This document shows positions 39,323 to 51,525 of a stretch of DNA of 64,000 nucleotides, piece after piece. A program made the position numbers and the translations under genes. The DNA lies in NCBI GenBank assembly GCA_000231825.2, contig JH720396.1:1-64000 (forward strand). Direction: 5' to 3'. Source of the DNA: Tetrahymena elliotti 4EA. Its lineage: Eukaryota > Ciliophora > Oligohymenophorea > Hymenostomatida > Tetrahymenidae. Under the pieces are notes generated by a model. It saw nothing but the letters and a program-made list of their open reading frames with translations, had not been told where the DNA came from and made no database searches. Within the stretch, counting starts at the first letter, position 1. Every line of letters begins with the position of its first letter.

Positions 39323-40634
39323 CAATCAGCTAGTTAATATCCTTTTAATAACTTTCTTATTGGATATAAACCAATTTTATTTAAATTTATTTATTATTTA
39401 AGATATTTTGCAAAACAAATTAAAATTTATTACCCCAAACTCTTTCTAAGGTGATTAAAAAAACAATCAGCTCATCAATCTAATATTATCTAAAATTGAT
39501 TCACTATGAACTAATTATGAAATATTAAGTGATAATCAAATTAATCAACTATTTTTTTGAACTTAAATTTTTCTAATTTTACCAATAATTGATTTCAGTT
39601 TTATTTTAACTTGGCATAAAATCCTTTGCATTTCTTAGTTTAAAATTCATGTTGAAATATTTTAAACATCTTTAGATTAGTAATTTCATGAAATTTAAGA
39701 TAGATTATTTTTTAAAAATTGCAACTTTTTAAGTAAACTTTGCTAGAAAATCTATTTTTGAGCTAAATCTTTTGTAAATGTAAAATTATCTCATCAAACC
39801 TTACTCAGCTAAAAAATCTTTAATTATTAAAAATCTTCTATAATGGTAAGATTAATAAATAAATATCTATTGTCCTTTTCTCCATAATAAAAATAAAAAC
39901 CTAAAAGCCTCCAAAAATTCATAAATTTTATTTTGTATTTTCACTTTAAATCAAAATATCTTTTTAAGTAGATTATTCCAATTTCTTTTATTATTATTCG
40001 TTCAAGCAGTTACTTATTTTTAATCTAAAAAAGCATCTACTTACTTTTGATCTAAAATTTGGAAATATTTAGCCTCTTACAAACATAAACATAAAAAAAT
40101 TACAAATTTTATTCACATTTTATTATTAATTTTTGATGAAGAGAGGTAAACAAATTTTGTATTTAGTTATTAATTGATTGTAATGAAAGTATTTTTATAA
40201 ATATTTAGCACCCTAGGATTTCTTTATCTTTTTTACAATTTTAGCTCATTCAATATTTTTTAAAACTTTTTCAAGTCTTCATTTTCATTAAATCATTCTT
40301 GTTAGAAAATAAGATATTATATAAATTTTCGCCATTATCTTTTTAAAATTAAATTATTTGAGTATTTCAAAAAAATATTATTGTTAACAGATCAGAAATT
40401 TCACTTTATTCCTAAATCAGAAAAAATAAAAATAATTTTTAATTTTATATTGCAGAATTGATTTTTCTGTAAAATATTTTAAGTGGCTTGTGAAGATTTG
40501 AAATTTCATGAAATTTACTTTAGAAAAATCAAGAATAATATCTTTAATTGGATTCATTGATAAATCAAATATTAAACGAATAAATAGATAAATTTTTTTA
40601 TTTAATTAATACTTTAAAGCACTTAGAATAATAA
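39323..40634. other. Long AT-rich spacer
   Basis: Lies between the divergent channel and NDUFAF3-like genes. Nothing beyond A/T-rich sequence is seen. Confidence 0.5.
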
Positions 40635-41618
40635 ATGATTATCCTCAATTCTAAGAAAGTTTCATAAATAGCAGCATAAATTTTATAAAAAGCAGTTAAA
40701 TAACAGCTAGGATGTTATAAAAGTCAAGCATAATTTAGTGAAAAATTTAATCCTTATGATTAAGAGCAAGCATAAAAAAGAATGTAGGAGATCTTGAAAT
40801 AATACCAAAATCAAGATGTACAAAGAACGACGATAAATGAACAACAAATTAAAGAAAAGCTGAAAAATAGAGAAACTAAATTGCCTATTTAAAATTATTA
40901 AATATCTAAGGACGGTTAATTCTATAATCCTAAATCAAACGTTAATCCAACAATCGATGTTTTTAATTTTTCTGAAGAATTCTTGAAGAAGAAGCAATAG
41001 TAAATATATTTGACCAAAAATATTTGTCAAATTTACGAATATCTTTTTAGCAAATTCATTTAAAGAATGTTTATTTAGACATAAATGAAGCTAATTGATT
41101 TAATTATGAAGATTAAAATCAATACAATTTTTTATTTTATTTTTTTAAAGAGTATCATAGGTTTATGGTTTAGGTAATGGTTACTTCTCTGTTAACCAAG
41201 TTTGGTATCCAGGTAGTATAATGATTTTCCCTCAATAAATATTCTTATGGGATGTGTAAACAGCTTCAGATATTAGATCGCATTCTTTAGATTTCTTAGA
41301 TGTAGTTAAACCTACTCCTTGTAGATAATTTAGTTAAAAGTCTTTTCAATTGTTTAATTTATTTCTTATTAAATATAGCTTATATTATAATTGGTACAGG
41401 AAAAGAAAAATTCTTCTTAGAAGAATCTATTTATGATAGATTTACAAAGATGAAAATTAGAGTTGATGTTCTTCCAACTGTAAAATTAACTTTCATTTTA
41501 AAATACCCCTTAAAAAAATCATTATAATTTAATCTAGTTCGAAGCTTGCTCCACTTTTAATGTTTGTGCTGAAGATGGTATGAATGTATGTGCATTACTT
41601 ATCCCTGCTAATCTTTGA
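40635..41618 (+). CDS. NDUFAF3: NDUFAF3/AAMDC-like (DUF498) complex I assembly factor
   Basis: Exons 40635-40999, 41151-41320, 41379-41479 and 41538-41618 sum to 239 codons with all phases consistent. Residues 1 to about 105 are Gln/Lys-rich and may include a mitochondrial presequence (MIILNSKKVSQIAAQILQKA). The C-terminal DUF498 fold is clear: VYGLGNGYFSVNQVWYPGSI, MIFPQQIFLWDV, LDFLDVVKP, YIIIGTGKEKFFL, RFTKMKIRVDVLPT, FEACSTFNVCAEDG and CALLIPANL. In animals NDUFAF3 acts with NDUFAF4 in early assembly of the Q module of complex I in the matrix. AAMDC is a cytosolic relative. The long N-terminal extension favours the mitochondrial paralogue. Confidence 0.88.
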
Positions 41619-41843
41619 AAAAGACTAAATATATTTATATTTTGCTATTTGTATTAACACTAATTAACTATAAAATAGATTTAATTTAGCAGCAACATTT
41701 CAAGGTTGTTTATCATATTTTTATTTTCAATTTTATAGCTTTTATAAGTAAGAAAATTTTATTTTTAACCAAGTCTTTCAAAAAAAAATGCCAGTTTATA
41801 TTAGCAATCTTTAAGCTTAAGTTACAAACCAAATTCGCATATA

Positions 41844-41924
41844 GTCAGTTTGTCCGAGTGGTTAAGGAGGTTGACTCGAAATCAACTGGGTTTACCCGCA
41901 CAGGTTCAAATCCTGTAGCTGACG
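41844..41924 (+). tRNA. tRNA-Ser (anticodon CGA)
   Basis: An 81-nt cloverleaf with a class II variable arm. The acceptor stem GTCAGTT/AGCTGAC has one G-T pair and discriminator G. The D arm is CCGAGTGGTTAAGG. The anticodon arm GTTGA-CTCGAAA-TCAAC carries anticodon CGA (decodes UCG). The long variable arm TGGGTTTACCCG is typical of Ser tRNAs. The T arm is ACAGG-TTCAAAT-CCTGT. No intron or encoded CCA. A run of seven T just after position 41926 is the expected Pol III terminator. Confidence 0.97.
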
Positions 41925-41926
41925 AA

Positions 41927-41934
41927 TTTTTTTA
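41927..41934 (+). terminator. Pol III T-run terminator of tRNA-Ser
   Basis: An uninterrupted run of T begins two bases after the tRNA discriminator base, as expected for RNA polymerase III termination. Confidence 0.8.
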
Positions 41935-42665
41935 TTCTTTAATAAAATAAAATAGAAATATAAATTGAATATATATTTGTTTTTTTTTTTGATAAATCAT
42001 TCAAAATATAATACCAATAAAATATTTTATCTATTTTTTAAACTAAATTTATCACAAAAAATGAAGATTTTAGTCTATTTTTCTTTAATTTATTTAAGTT
42101 TATTCTCATTTTTAAGTGCTTTTTTGATCTTAATCAATCAATTCTAACAATTACAACAGAAATAAATAAAATTACTCAGAAATTGAATACTATTAGTGAG
42201 TTCTAAAGATAGATTTTTTTTCTTGTTAATAAATGATCTATTTTTAAATTTAGAAAACAAAATGTTATTAAATATCTGCTTTCTTAAGTTAATTTATTAA
42301 GAAAATCCTTTGGTGAATTAATTTATCTGGAAATAAATACAAAATGGAAAATTTTTATGGCTTTTCTTTATTTTTTTGAGCTTTATCTAATTTATCTTTA
42401 ATTTTTATGAACATATTTTGTTTTCATGCAATCATTAAAAGATAGATTCACATAAAATGAATAACATGAATAAACAAAAACACTTAGAAATAGAGTAGTA
42501 GTAGAGACTTTTTTTATAGAATATTTTGTTTGGTTATGAAATTACTTATTTTTTAATTTAGAGCGCCAAATAAATAATATTCATTGATAAATATTAATAA
42601 TAATTCTGCTTTCTTTTTAAAGTTAATATAAGTGAAGATTTTTAGGTTAGTTTATGTTTCTTTCT
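41935..42665. other. AT-rich spacer
   Basis: No supported gene. An open frame near 41965 with hydrophobic composition is a translation of T-rich DNA and has no other support. Confidence 0.5.
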
Positions 42666-43178
42666 TCACATCATTTCGAATTTCAAGCAAAAAACTTCTT
42701 TATGTAAATCATGACATCTGATACCACAATATTTTTCACCACATCTTGGACATGTATAGCGAGATAAAGACCCACAAATTGAACAGAAAGATCTTGTGGG
42801 ATATTTGCTTGGGTTCATTCTTATATTAACGAAATTTGTATATTCTTTTTTATTATCTAAATCATCCTCTTTTATAAGTTTTTTAAGATTAAAATTCTTT
42901 CTTAAATGGGTTTCTTTTTTCATTCTCTTATTAATTTTCTTCTTTAACTTCTTTTGCTTCTTCTTTTTATCACTACTAGCTTTGGTATTGTCTTCTATTC
43001 CTAACTCAAAATCTTCATTATCACTATCTTCAGCCAATCTATTTGGACTATCATAAAAATCGCTTTCAAGCTCATCTATACGACTATTAAGCACATATTT
43101 TCTTGTATCACTGTCTACTTATCTTAAATTTTAGTTAATTTTCTTTTATCTTTATGAGTGTCTGGTCTTATTGCTCAT
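42666..43178 (-). CDS. ZNHIT1: ZNHIT1/Vps71-like HIT zinc-finger protein
   Basis: Intronless, 171 codons, ATG 43178 (MSNKTRHSQRQKKINQNLR) to TGA 42666-42668. The N-terminal part matches the family pattern (VLNSRIDELESDFYDSP), followed by an acidic stretch and a Lys-rich helix (SDKKKKQKKLKKKINKRM), RKNFNLKKLI, and a C-terminal HIT finger with Cys/His ligands: FCSICGSLSRYTCPRCGEKYC, then CHDLHKEVFCLKF. ZNHIT1 is a subunit of the SWR1/SRCAP chromatin remodeller that deposits H2A.Z in the nucleus. Size is close to the family norm. A zinc-finger HIT protein of another remodelling or snoRNP complex is possible, but the N-terminal similarity favours ZNHIT1. Confidence 0.85.
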
Positions 43179-43983
43179 TTTTAATTTTATCTAATTTTCC
43201 TTTTTTCAAAAGCGATTCTAAATTATGTAATATTTGCAAAAAAATTATATACAAACAATATATTTTTATTTTAGTTATCTCTTTTTAATTTACTAACTTT
43301 TCTAAAGAAAATGAATTTTAATATATTTATGAAGATCAATCAATTTAAAAAACAAATGAAGATATTTTTTAACTTTAATAAGTAGGAGTTCTCATCAAAA
43401 TACAAAATAATTGTTGAAATAATTTAATTAATATATTATTATAATTTTTTTACTCTAAAAATTTATTAGAAAGTTGTGGAAACAAAATTTTCATATTGGT
43501 TGTTTTATTTGTTAAGTTATTTATGGTAATCACAATATTTTTGGAATACTTAAAAATAAAATAAAAAGCATTTTAAAATTTCTTAAAATAATTTTTAAAA
43601 TATTAAAAGTTGCTAATAAATAGCTTGTAATCACAGTTAGATTTATTAAGAGCTTTAATATTTTTATTTATGATTAAAAGAATTAATTAATTTTATTTTA
43701 TTAAATATTTTATCTACTATTCTTAAATTCTTTTATTTGTAGAAGCTAATGATCGACTGAATCAGATTCATTTATTTGCAATAACTGCGACTTTTAAGGC
43801 TAAATATCTGTAACATATTAACTAAGAACTTTATTTTTAACAAAAAGCAATTTTGGCATGACCCTAAAAATATTTAATTCTATAAAAAGCTATTTTGAAG
43901 TTGAAAAATTAAGTATTTTTAATTTAATTCTGTTATTAAATTGAATAAATACAACAAAAACATTTGGCATTACATCATCATCA
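43179..43983. other. AT-rich spacer
   Basis: No gene identified. Around 43741-43800 the G+C content rises briefly (GATCGACTGAATCAGATTC, ACTGCGAC) without a motif I can name. Confidence 0.4.
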
Positions 43984-44995
43984 TCATAAATTTTTAGTAT
44001 ATTATTGATAAAGATAAGATTTTAAAAGATCTTTAGTATTTTGGATTTAAGATGTAATCAATTCAATTCCATCTTTTATTTATTTGAAATTGTATGCCTT
44101 TTAATTTATTAAAGTAATAACCCCCTATGTATTAAGATCAATAACAACACAAGCTTAATCGAAGTCATCCTAATTTGTTATAAAAATAATTTTAACTTTG
44201 AATAATCAATAATTTAAATTAAAATTACATCTAAGTTATATTCCTTTTTAGTAGGGAACAATTTAATATTATTTTAATCAAGAGGAATAAATTCATATGC
44301 AAAAGAAGTAGTTCTCATCTTACATCCATTATGAAGTAAACTTACTAAAGCAGCATTGTATAATGCTGAAAATAACTATTTTTTAGAAAATGATATTTAT
44401 GAATAAATCCTCATTTAATAATTTATTAAGTAGAAATATCTTTACATTTCCTTCATTGCTAACTACTTGTAAAATTAGCTTAATTTATTTTGATGGGTAT
44501 TCCTCAAGCTTGATATTACTTTCTATTGATTCAGTTAAAATACTTTCCATATATCTTTGCTTTTTCTTTAATTGTATGTTAAAATAATTGTTAGTTATTG
44601 TTTTATCTATTAATTTATTTTTTACTTAATCACCTCTGAATTCCATTTTAATTGATACTTCAACAATACCCTCTTTATTTTCAAAAAAAACAATTAAAGA
44701 CAAAACATAATTGATTTTAAGCTTTCAAATATTGAGATATTGTTTTTACTTTCACATGCTTTTTATGAGTTAGTAGAGCTTGCTCCTTAGACAGTAGAAA
44801 TGATACATGTTTTTCCTAAATTTGTTTGATTAAAATAGCATGAATTAAATCATTCTTTTTCTGTAAAATAAGATTTTTAATGCTAATAAAAAATTATTCT
44901 CTCTAAAATATCAAGTATTCACCTATGAATAATCTAACCTAAGAGTTATTTGAAGACTTATTTATTTACTCTATTGAAAATAATGAAAGATCCAT
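43984..44995 (-). CDS. RNase PH-fold exosome subunit (RRP46/EXOSC5-like)
   Basis: Non-catalytic ring subunit of the RNA exosome, which processes and degrades RNA in nucleus and cytoplasm. Seen in order: GKTCIISTVQGASS (strand after the family's GxT motif); FFENKEGIVEVSIKMEFRGD; the helix KKKQRYMESILTESIESNI; LEEYPSKQIKLILQVVSNEG; LFSALYNAALVSLLHNGCKM; and DDFDQACVVIDLNTQGVITL near the C-terminus, with TGA 43984-43986. These match the order of an RNase PH domain (ILQVVSNEG, Ala-rich helix, M-R). No catalytic phosphorolytic residues are evident, as usual for eukaryotic exosome rings. About four introns are inferred, some borders approximate. The start at ATG 44995 and the first intron are tentative. 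RRP46 fits best, with MTR3 or RRP43 as alternatives. Confidence 0.75.
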
Positions 44996-45947
44996 TTAGC
45001 TTTGTTTCTAATAATTTGGAATAAATTTCGCAATTAATAAATTAATATTATCAAAAGAATAGTGTTTGAAGAATATTTACTTTGATTAATTATTTAATTA
45101 CAAACAAATAATATCATTTAATAACGATTATGAATAACAAAAGATACTTTTGAACTTTAACTATGCTACTTATTACAAGCTAAAATCTTCATAAAAATCA
45201 ATCTATCAATCAAATTGTTTTGGATATTTTCAAGTCATTTATTTTTTACTCAAATAAAAAAAAAATATTTTAATCAAAAAAAAGCTAAAAATAATTTTCG
45301 AAAAAGGAAAAAAATATTTTTCAACATTTTTATTTCCTTTCTGTTTTAATTATAATAAATCAAAACTTACTACAGTTCTTATAAGAAAAATCTAGCTCAA
45401 AGGTGTTATAATTACAATAATATTCAACAAACAAATTCAGGGCCAAATACTAAAAAATTGCAGAACGCAAGCAAAGTATCAAATATTATCAATAAAAATA
45501 ATAATATCTATTTAATTTGATTCTTAAAAAGTTCAATAAATATTAGTTAATTTTTTGTTTATTCTTTCTTATTAATTTTCTAATTTCAAAAAGAATTCAA
45601 AATAATTTTTTAGACAAGATTGAAAAAATAATTAATTTGATTATAAGATTGACTCTGTTTTTTATAAATAGTTTCTATTTTTAAATTAAACTTACTAAAA
45701 ATTTTATACATAAATTCCTTCATTTTAGTTTTATTTTTGGATTAGAATAAAGAATTAATTAGATAATAAAAAAATGTATTAGCAACAAATATTTTTTTCT
45801 TTGTTAAGTTACTTTTGTTTAAAATGGAAAAAATATTTATCTGTTTAAAATAGAAGCAATCATTATTTATTTAAGAAAAAGGAAAATTGAAAAAGAAATA
45901 TATTTTTAATAATTTTTATATTTATGATTTCAACTTCTATCATTTTT

Positions 45948-46122
45948 GTTTAATTAAAACTAATAAACTTCTAACTCTTTTTTTTTTACTTACACAATAT
46001 AAGGCTTTCTTGCAAAATTTTGAAAAATAATTTGTTTAATTAATACTAATAAAGCTTCTTACTCTTTTTTTTATTCCTTACACAGGAAAAGATTTTCTTA
46101 GAAAAATTTGAAAAAAGAATTT
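45948..46122. repeat. Imperfect tandem duplication, unit about 86 nt
   Basis: Unit A (from 45948) and unit B (from 46034) share in order GTTTAATTAAnACTAATAAA, CTTCT(A)ACTC plus a T-run, CTTACACA, a GGnnnnnnTTTCTT segment, AAAATTTTGAAAA and AATTTG. Identity is about three quarters by eye. It is a diverged non-coding duplication. Confidence 0.6.
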
Positions 46123-46382
46123 GATTAAATTAAATAGATGGAAATATTTTTGGTGACATAATCATGTAATATTTGAGACAAGAAAATAAATATTTTTTGA
46201 ATTGATAAAGATGCATAATTAGTTTTTCAAAAATTATAGTTCTTATGTACTTTGCTCAAAAAATCAAAATTGATAGAAGTTATTATTTCTTAAGTAAGTC
46301 CTTATAAGGAAGCTATTCATCAATTTTTAGAAATCAATATCTTAAATTTGATAAATAAATAGATGTCAAAATCAAATTGAAT

Positions 46383-46394
46383 GGGGGAGGGGGG
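46383..46394 (+). other. Isolated G-tract GGGGGAGGGGGG
   Basis: An intergenic run of five G, one A and six G in otherwise G-poor DNA. It lies about 450 nt beyond the 3' end of the kinase-LRR gene. See the related tract near 56096. Confidence 0.7.
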
Positions 46395-46849
46395 TTTATT
46401 TATCATATTAAAATATAGATTGGTATTTATCTGCCTACCCTTTAAAAAATTTAATATTTCATCTCACCCTATTCCTTATGAAAAACTCCTCCCACAGTTT
46501 TCTGCATAAAAAAATAAAAACTTTTTGTTGGTTAAAAAAATTTTTTTATGTTTTGAGTATTTTCATATTTTTTATGATCAATAAGCTTTATTGTAAAATA
46601 GAGTGAGAAATCATCGAAATTTATAAATTGGTTGGTCAATTACGACTAAAAAAAATTAAGTGATCTTTTTAAATCACCTAAAAGCTGATGAGTTAAATAT
46701 ATTATTGTGTATGTTTATTGACAAGTAAGTTATATTTCTTGATATCAAAAAAACATTAAAAAAATATTGAATACATTGACTTAATTTTTTAAGGTATTTG
46801 ACTCTGTTAACAAGCTTTTATTGATTTAAATTAAAATGAAACATAAGCA

Positions 46850-49800
46850 TCAATGCTATTTTCCACACTAACAATCAAAAAATCTTAGTGAGTGAAATTA
46901 TAAAAAATGCTCTTTATGGCAAGATCCTTTGCATGATTCACAAATATAAACTTCTTAATTATTTTGGCTGCAATCGTAGCATCTAAATAAATAAATAATT
47001 TCATTCAAAAAAAAAAATTTGAAATAATATTACTTATACACAGACTAGTATATATTTTTTCCTAGTTAACTTGTGCACTTATACTTAATATTTGATAGAA
47101 TGCATTACTAGTTATTGCTAAAAGAACACATGCATTGTTCTTTATCTTCAAATTATGTAGCCAGTTCAATAAATTCATGACCTCTATGACACACATAAAT
47201 ACATTATTTACAATATTTCCAAATTGATGTATCATATTAAACGTATTATGACAAAAAGCTATCATTTTCACAAGTAATGCACCTATAAATTTTCTTTTGG
47301 GTATGGCTTTACTGATAAAACTCGCAAAGTACATCAGGTTTAGTTTAGATGTTCTAAAATATATTTTAAATATGAGCTTAAAAATAAAATTACAATAAAA
47401 TTTTACTTATTTTAACAAGGTTTTTGAACTTTTACTTGAAAAATTACTAAATTATTTTAGAGAAAGAATAAATTAAAAATGACTTTAGGATATTTTCATG
47501 ATGTTTAAGTTATAATGGTCTTAAAATTTATAGCTGAAAATTAGATCTTTTACCTACTCTAAAGAATACCTCCTTTGGACTGTACATGTTATTGAATGGA
47601 ATATTCTAATATGCTTTTTAAGGTATTCCAAAAGACTTACTAATGAAGGCATTCCAACATGAATATTCTTAATATTAAATTATAAATCAGAGCAAATCCA
47701 TGAAGAAATATCATCTAAATTTTAGATTCTCCAGAATAATTAATCGTTAATTTCTGAATTATCAGAAATATTTAAATTAAAAGTGACTATTTGCATATTT
47801 TTTAAACAGCTTAATAAAAATATTATATGATCATTAGACGTAGAAATATTTTATCTAAAATTGAGAGTTAATTATTTCATTTGGGTGCAATTAGGAAGCT
47901 GTTTTGCTAAAGATGGAATGCCGTCTTGCAATTGATTATTTTCAAAGTTCAAATTTAGAATGTTTAATCTTTAGTTCATACTTAAAATTTAAAATTAAGG
48001 GAAAGAAATCTAATTAAATCCAAAATTAACAATTAATTCTTTTAAACTGTCAAATTATTTTGTTGTTTCAAAAAACTCAATCACAAATTCTTTCTTCAGT
48101 TTATTTTTTGCTAAATTTAGCTTAATACATCTTAATTGATTATATTATTTTAAATATTATAGGAATTAAATCACATGAATATTTCTTTATTTTAAATTTT
48201 AATTGGCTAGCTATCCTTTCAAGTTCAAGCTTAGTGACTCCAGTTAGCTCTAGCTTTTCTAAATAATTAATTTAATGTATTCAAAGAATAAAGAGATATC
48301 TTTATCTAAATGATTAATTCCAATATGCAGGTGCTTAACCATAAATTACTGGTCTTTGCATATTTATTATAAATTTTCAATAAACTGTTGTTATTCATTT
48401 GAATCAATAAAATTTCTAAATGAAATGGCTAATTAATCTAATTATTTAAATTGCAAAAGAGTCTCAATTAATAATTTATATACTTCAGAAGCTTTCCAAA
48501 GCTACTCTTCAATTATTGAAACACTTAAATCATTTATCTTTTACTTATTACTAGCATTTCCTTATGATGAACTGAATGAACTATCAAGATTATCATTTGA
48601 AAAAGATTTATTATTAGAAGTATTCATCTTTTTTTATTAGATTATAATACTTCTGTTTGATCTACTTTAACTCCTTTGTTAAACTGTACCTTACTTGTTA
48701 TTGTTGAAGTTAAAATTACTTATCATAAATTTGTTTTTCATATTTGCCCCTTAATCTTTATCTGTTTTTTCTATGTTTGAGTATGTTTTTAAAAAATTTA
48801 TTTTGTTAAATTAATCCTGTTCATTTTATTAGTTGGGAATTTGCATATTACTCTAAACACTCATTTGTTTGTTTTGAATTTAAAGATTATCTATTTTAGT
48901 TGTCGGAGAGGAGCTTTTTATTTTAAACAAGCACGGGCTATCAATATCAGCTCTAACACTTTCTAAGGAAAAATTTAAAACAAATTCAATATTTCTAATA
49001 TCAGTTAAGCATTTAAGGATTCTTAAAATTTAAATAGAAGAAGGTATATCATTTAAAATTATTTTTAGATTTTTTTTTGCTTTAACATTTGGAGGTAAAT
49101 TATTGATTTCTTCAAATTCATTTCTCATTTACTCTAAAAAACTTATAATAATTAGCTAAGCTTGTCCATAATTTTGCTCTGGTTTGTTGGTGTTTACTGT
49201 TATATTTTCTGTTTTTGTTTTTAAATTTTACTTTTACAAAAGTTATTGTTTAAGCTTTTCCATTCCAGCTGTTTAAGTTATTTAAAAGTTTTTTTAATGA
49301 ATTTAAATATTGTTTAAATTCTGGCTATTTAAAGAATTTTTTTTGAACAAATCTTTATTTGTATCAACAACTAATTATTTATAAATATTATTCTTAACAG
49401 GATCCTTGTTTTAATCACTTTTAATTAGTTCTTATTTTTTTTAGTTATTTCCCTAGTTATTTGATTATCTAACTTATTCAAAATCTAAGGTCTTTTTTCT
49501 AGGTGCTAACAGATTAATTTCTCCTTAATTTGAGCTATTAATAGTTGAAATCGAATTCTTCGATTAGGTATTTAATTGAGGCAAATTCATTTAATTATAA
49601 TAAGAGTTTGAAGACTCCTTGTTAATTGAAGGTAATTTAGTTGGTTTTCTTGATTTGATGGGTTCAGAATTATCTTAACTTGACTAGGAAACAAAGTCAA
49701 TTGTGCTAATCTTAGCACTTTACTTTCTTTAAAGTTCAAATTTATTTAACAAATTAAGCTTGTTACTGTCAGATTTTAAAATTTTTTATTTTTAATTCTA

Positions 49801-51525
49801 AACCTCTTAAATAGGTTACTAGTACTCAGCAAATTACTTTTTTATTTAAGGTTTTTTATCTTACTACTAACCTATAGTGCTCTTAGCTCTCTTAGCACTT
49901 TTACCTCTTTTAGTTATAATAATTTAAACTTTTGCATTCGCTTAATTAATCTCACCAGTTTTTTCAAAAATAGAAATTGATAAATCAGCTTCTTTTGCTA
50001 CAATTTACTGTTGTTATTATTACTATTATCTTTAACTTGGATTTGTTTATTACTTAGATTTGGTGTCAGCATCAAAAGTAGGATTAGTATAATCAACAGA
50101 ATTTTTTATTGTCATTTATTTATTCATTTAATTATTATCAACCTTCTTAACATTTTCATTCAAAGAATTTTTTGGTTTATTTCCTATTGTCCCATTTGTA
50201 TTTACAGATTAATTTTTGTGAGGAGATTTATTTTTAGATAACCTTTCACTCCTGAATTTCACTGGACTAAAACTTTCTATTTCATTAAGATCCATATTTT
50301 AAAATGAGTTTTATAGATATCTATCCCTCAGTTTTTTCCTTCTCTAATTTTCTTCACCCATTTTTTCTTAAAATACTTTATTCAATTATAAAAAATCAGG
50401 TCTGTTTTCATATTATATTTGCAAAGTTTTATCAAGTATTTCAGAAATCAAATTATTAGAATGAGTGATTTGTTTAGCATACATAATCCATTCTTACAGA
50501 ATTTCATTATAAGCAGTATCTTCCATATAAATACGGTTTTATTTGTAAAATCTTTAATAAATAATTAGAAATAAAATACATAAGCCTAGACTAAAAACAT
50601 CACTTTTGTAAGGATTATATAGAGCAGTTACTTCCTTTTTGATGTGCTTATTAAACAATTCTGGTGCAAGAAAAGGTATAGTACCTTCAATTCTATGTAT
50701 TTATACACTATTACCTTCTCCATTTGAATTGTTTTTAATTGCACTTCCAATATCACATATCTTAATCTTACAAGTGTAATTATTCAAAGTAATGTTAGGG
50801 TTGAATTCTTTATTTTAATTATTTAGCATTTAGTTAGACTGAATATTTTAAATACTAGGTTAATTTGTTTAATCTTAATTTTAATTTTAATCTACTTTTT
50901 AATGTTTTTTATCATTTATATTTTAATTGAAATCAGTTTTTTTTGAAATTAGTAGTTTTTAATCAGCTATATTTCCTTCACTAATATGATTTAAAGAGCT
51001 TAATTGACTTTATTTTTGTGGAATAAAATCTAATAATATATTTTCAGGCTTAATATCGGAGTGAGCTATTTAATACTCTTAAAGGCAAGTAAAAGCATTA
51101 ATGCATTCTCCAGAAATATAAATTACTTCTTCAATTGAAAATGGAATATTTTTTTTAATACGCAAATCTACAAAAGAGCTAAGGCTTATTGAGGCCTTTT
51201 CCATCAAAAGATAGGCTACATTATGCTCAATATATTCATTAACAATTACTTTTACAAAGCAAAAATCTTCATATTTAATAAAATAGCTATTTTGCTATTC
51301 AACAGATAAAAATTTTAACATTTATTATTCTTCTTTAATGTACTGCTCATCCTCTTAGGATTAAAGGATTATTTCCTTAAGAGCCATATTCTTATTTAAG
51401 ATCTCATGATAAACTTCATAAACTACACTATTTCCTTATCCAATTACATTCAAAAATTAAATTTGCTTCAATAAGTCATTTCCATATTTCAAAACGTATG
51501 TATTATCTTGTAGAATCTAAGACAT
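46850..51525 (-). CDS. 1523-aa kinase - LRR - double UBR-like zinc-cluster protein
   Basis: Exons 47407-51525 (4119 nt, no TGA), 47034-47353 and 46850-46982 join in phase to 1524 codons. Residues 1 to about 330 are a protein kinase: [35 protein letters not shown] (HSD for HRD), a Gln/Asn insert, IKICDIGSAI (DIG for DFG), GTIPFLAPELF and KSDVFSLGLCIL. A Q/N/K/S-rich linker follows to about 950. Leucine-rich repeats run from about 1000 to 1370 (LRCIKLNLAKNKLKKEF; LNILNLNFENNQLQDGIPSL). After an intron come two Cys/His clusters: RCITC...YCKQCIYVCHRGHE...CMC (from about 1398) and KCYDC...ICESCKGSCHKEH...FFDCQCG (from 1480). These follow the UBR-box spacing CxxC...CxxCxxxCHxxH...CxC(G). UBR boxes recognise N-degrons in ubiquitin ligases; here no RING, HECT or F-box is seen. 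The protein is presumably cytoplasmic, with no TM or signal. Confidence 0.85.

Larger units (their letters stand above)
44996..46849. other. Long AT-rich spacer with a tandem duplication and a G-tract
   Basis: No gene is supported. It contains an imperfect tandem duplication of about 86 nt at 45948-46122 and an isolated G-tract at 46383-46394, both listed separately. Confidence 0.5.

Noticed and set aside
42796..43056. Hydrophobic plus-strand frame
   Set aside because: Antisense of the Lys-rich part of the ZNHIT1-like gene; Phe/Leu composition comes from complementing AAA/AAG codons.
43741..43800. Possible box C/D snoRNA (AATGATC, CTGA)
   Set aside because: Box C does not match RTGATGA, spacing is wrong and no terminal stem is present.
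47062..47334. Minus-strand open frame beginning MYFASFISK
   Set aside because: It is a shadow of exon 2 of the kinase-LRR gene. The neighbouring frame carries the UBR-like Cys/His cluster and joins both flanking exons in phase.
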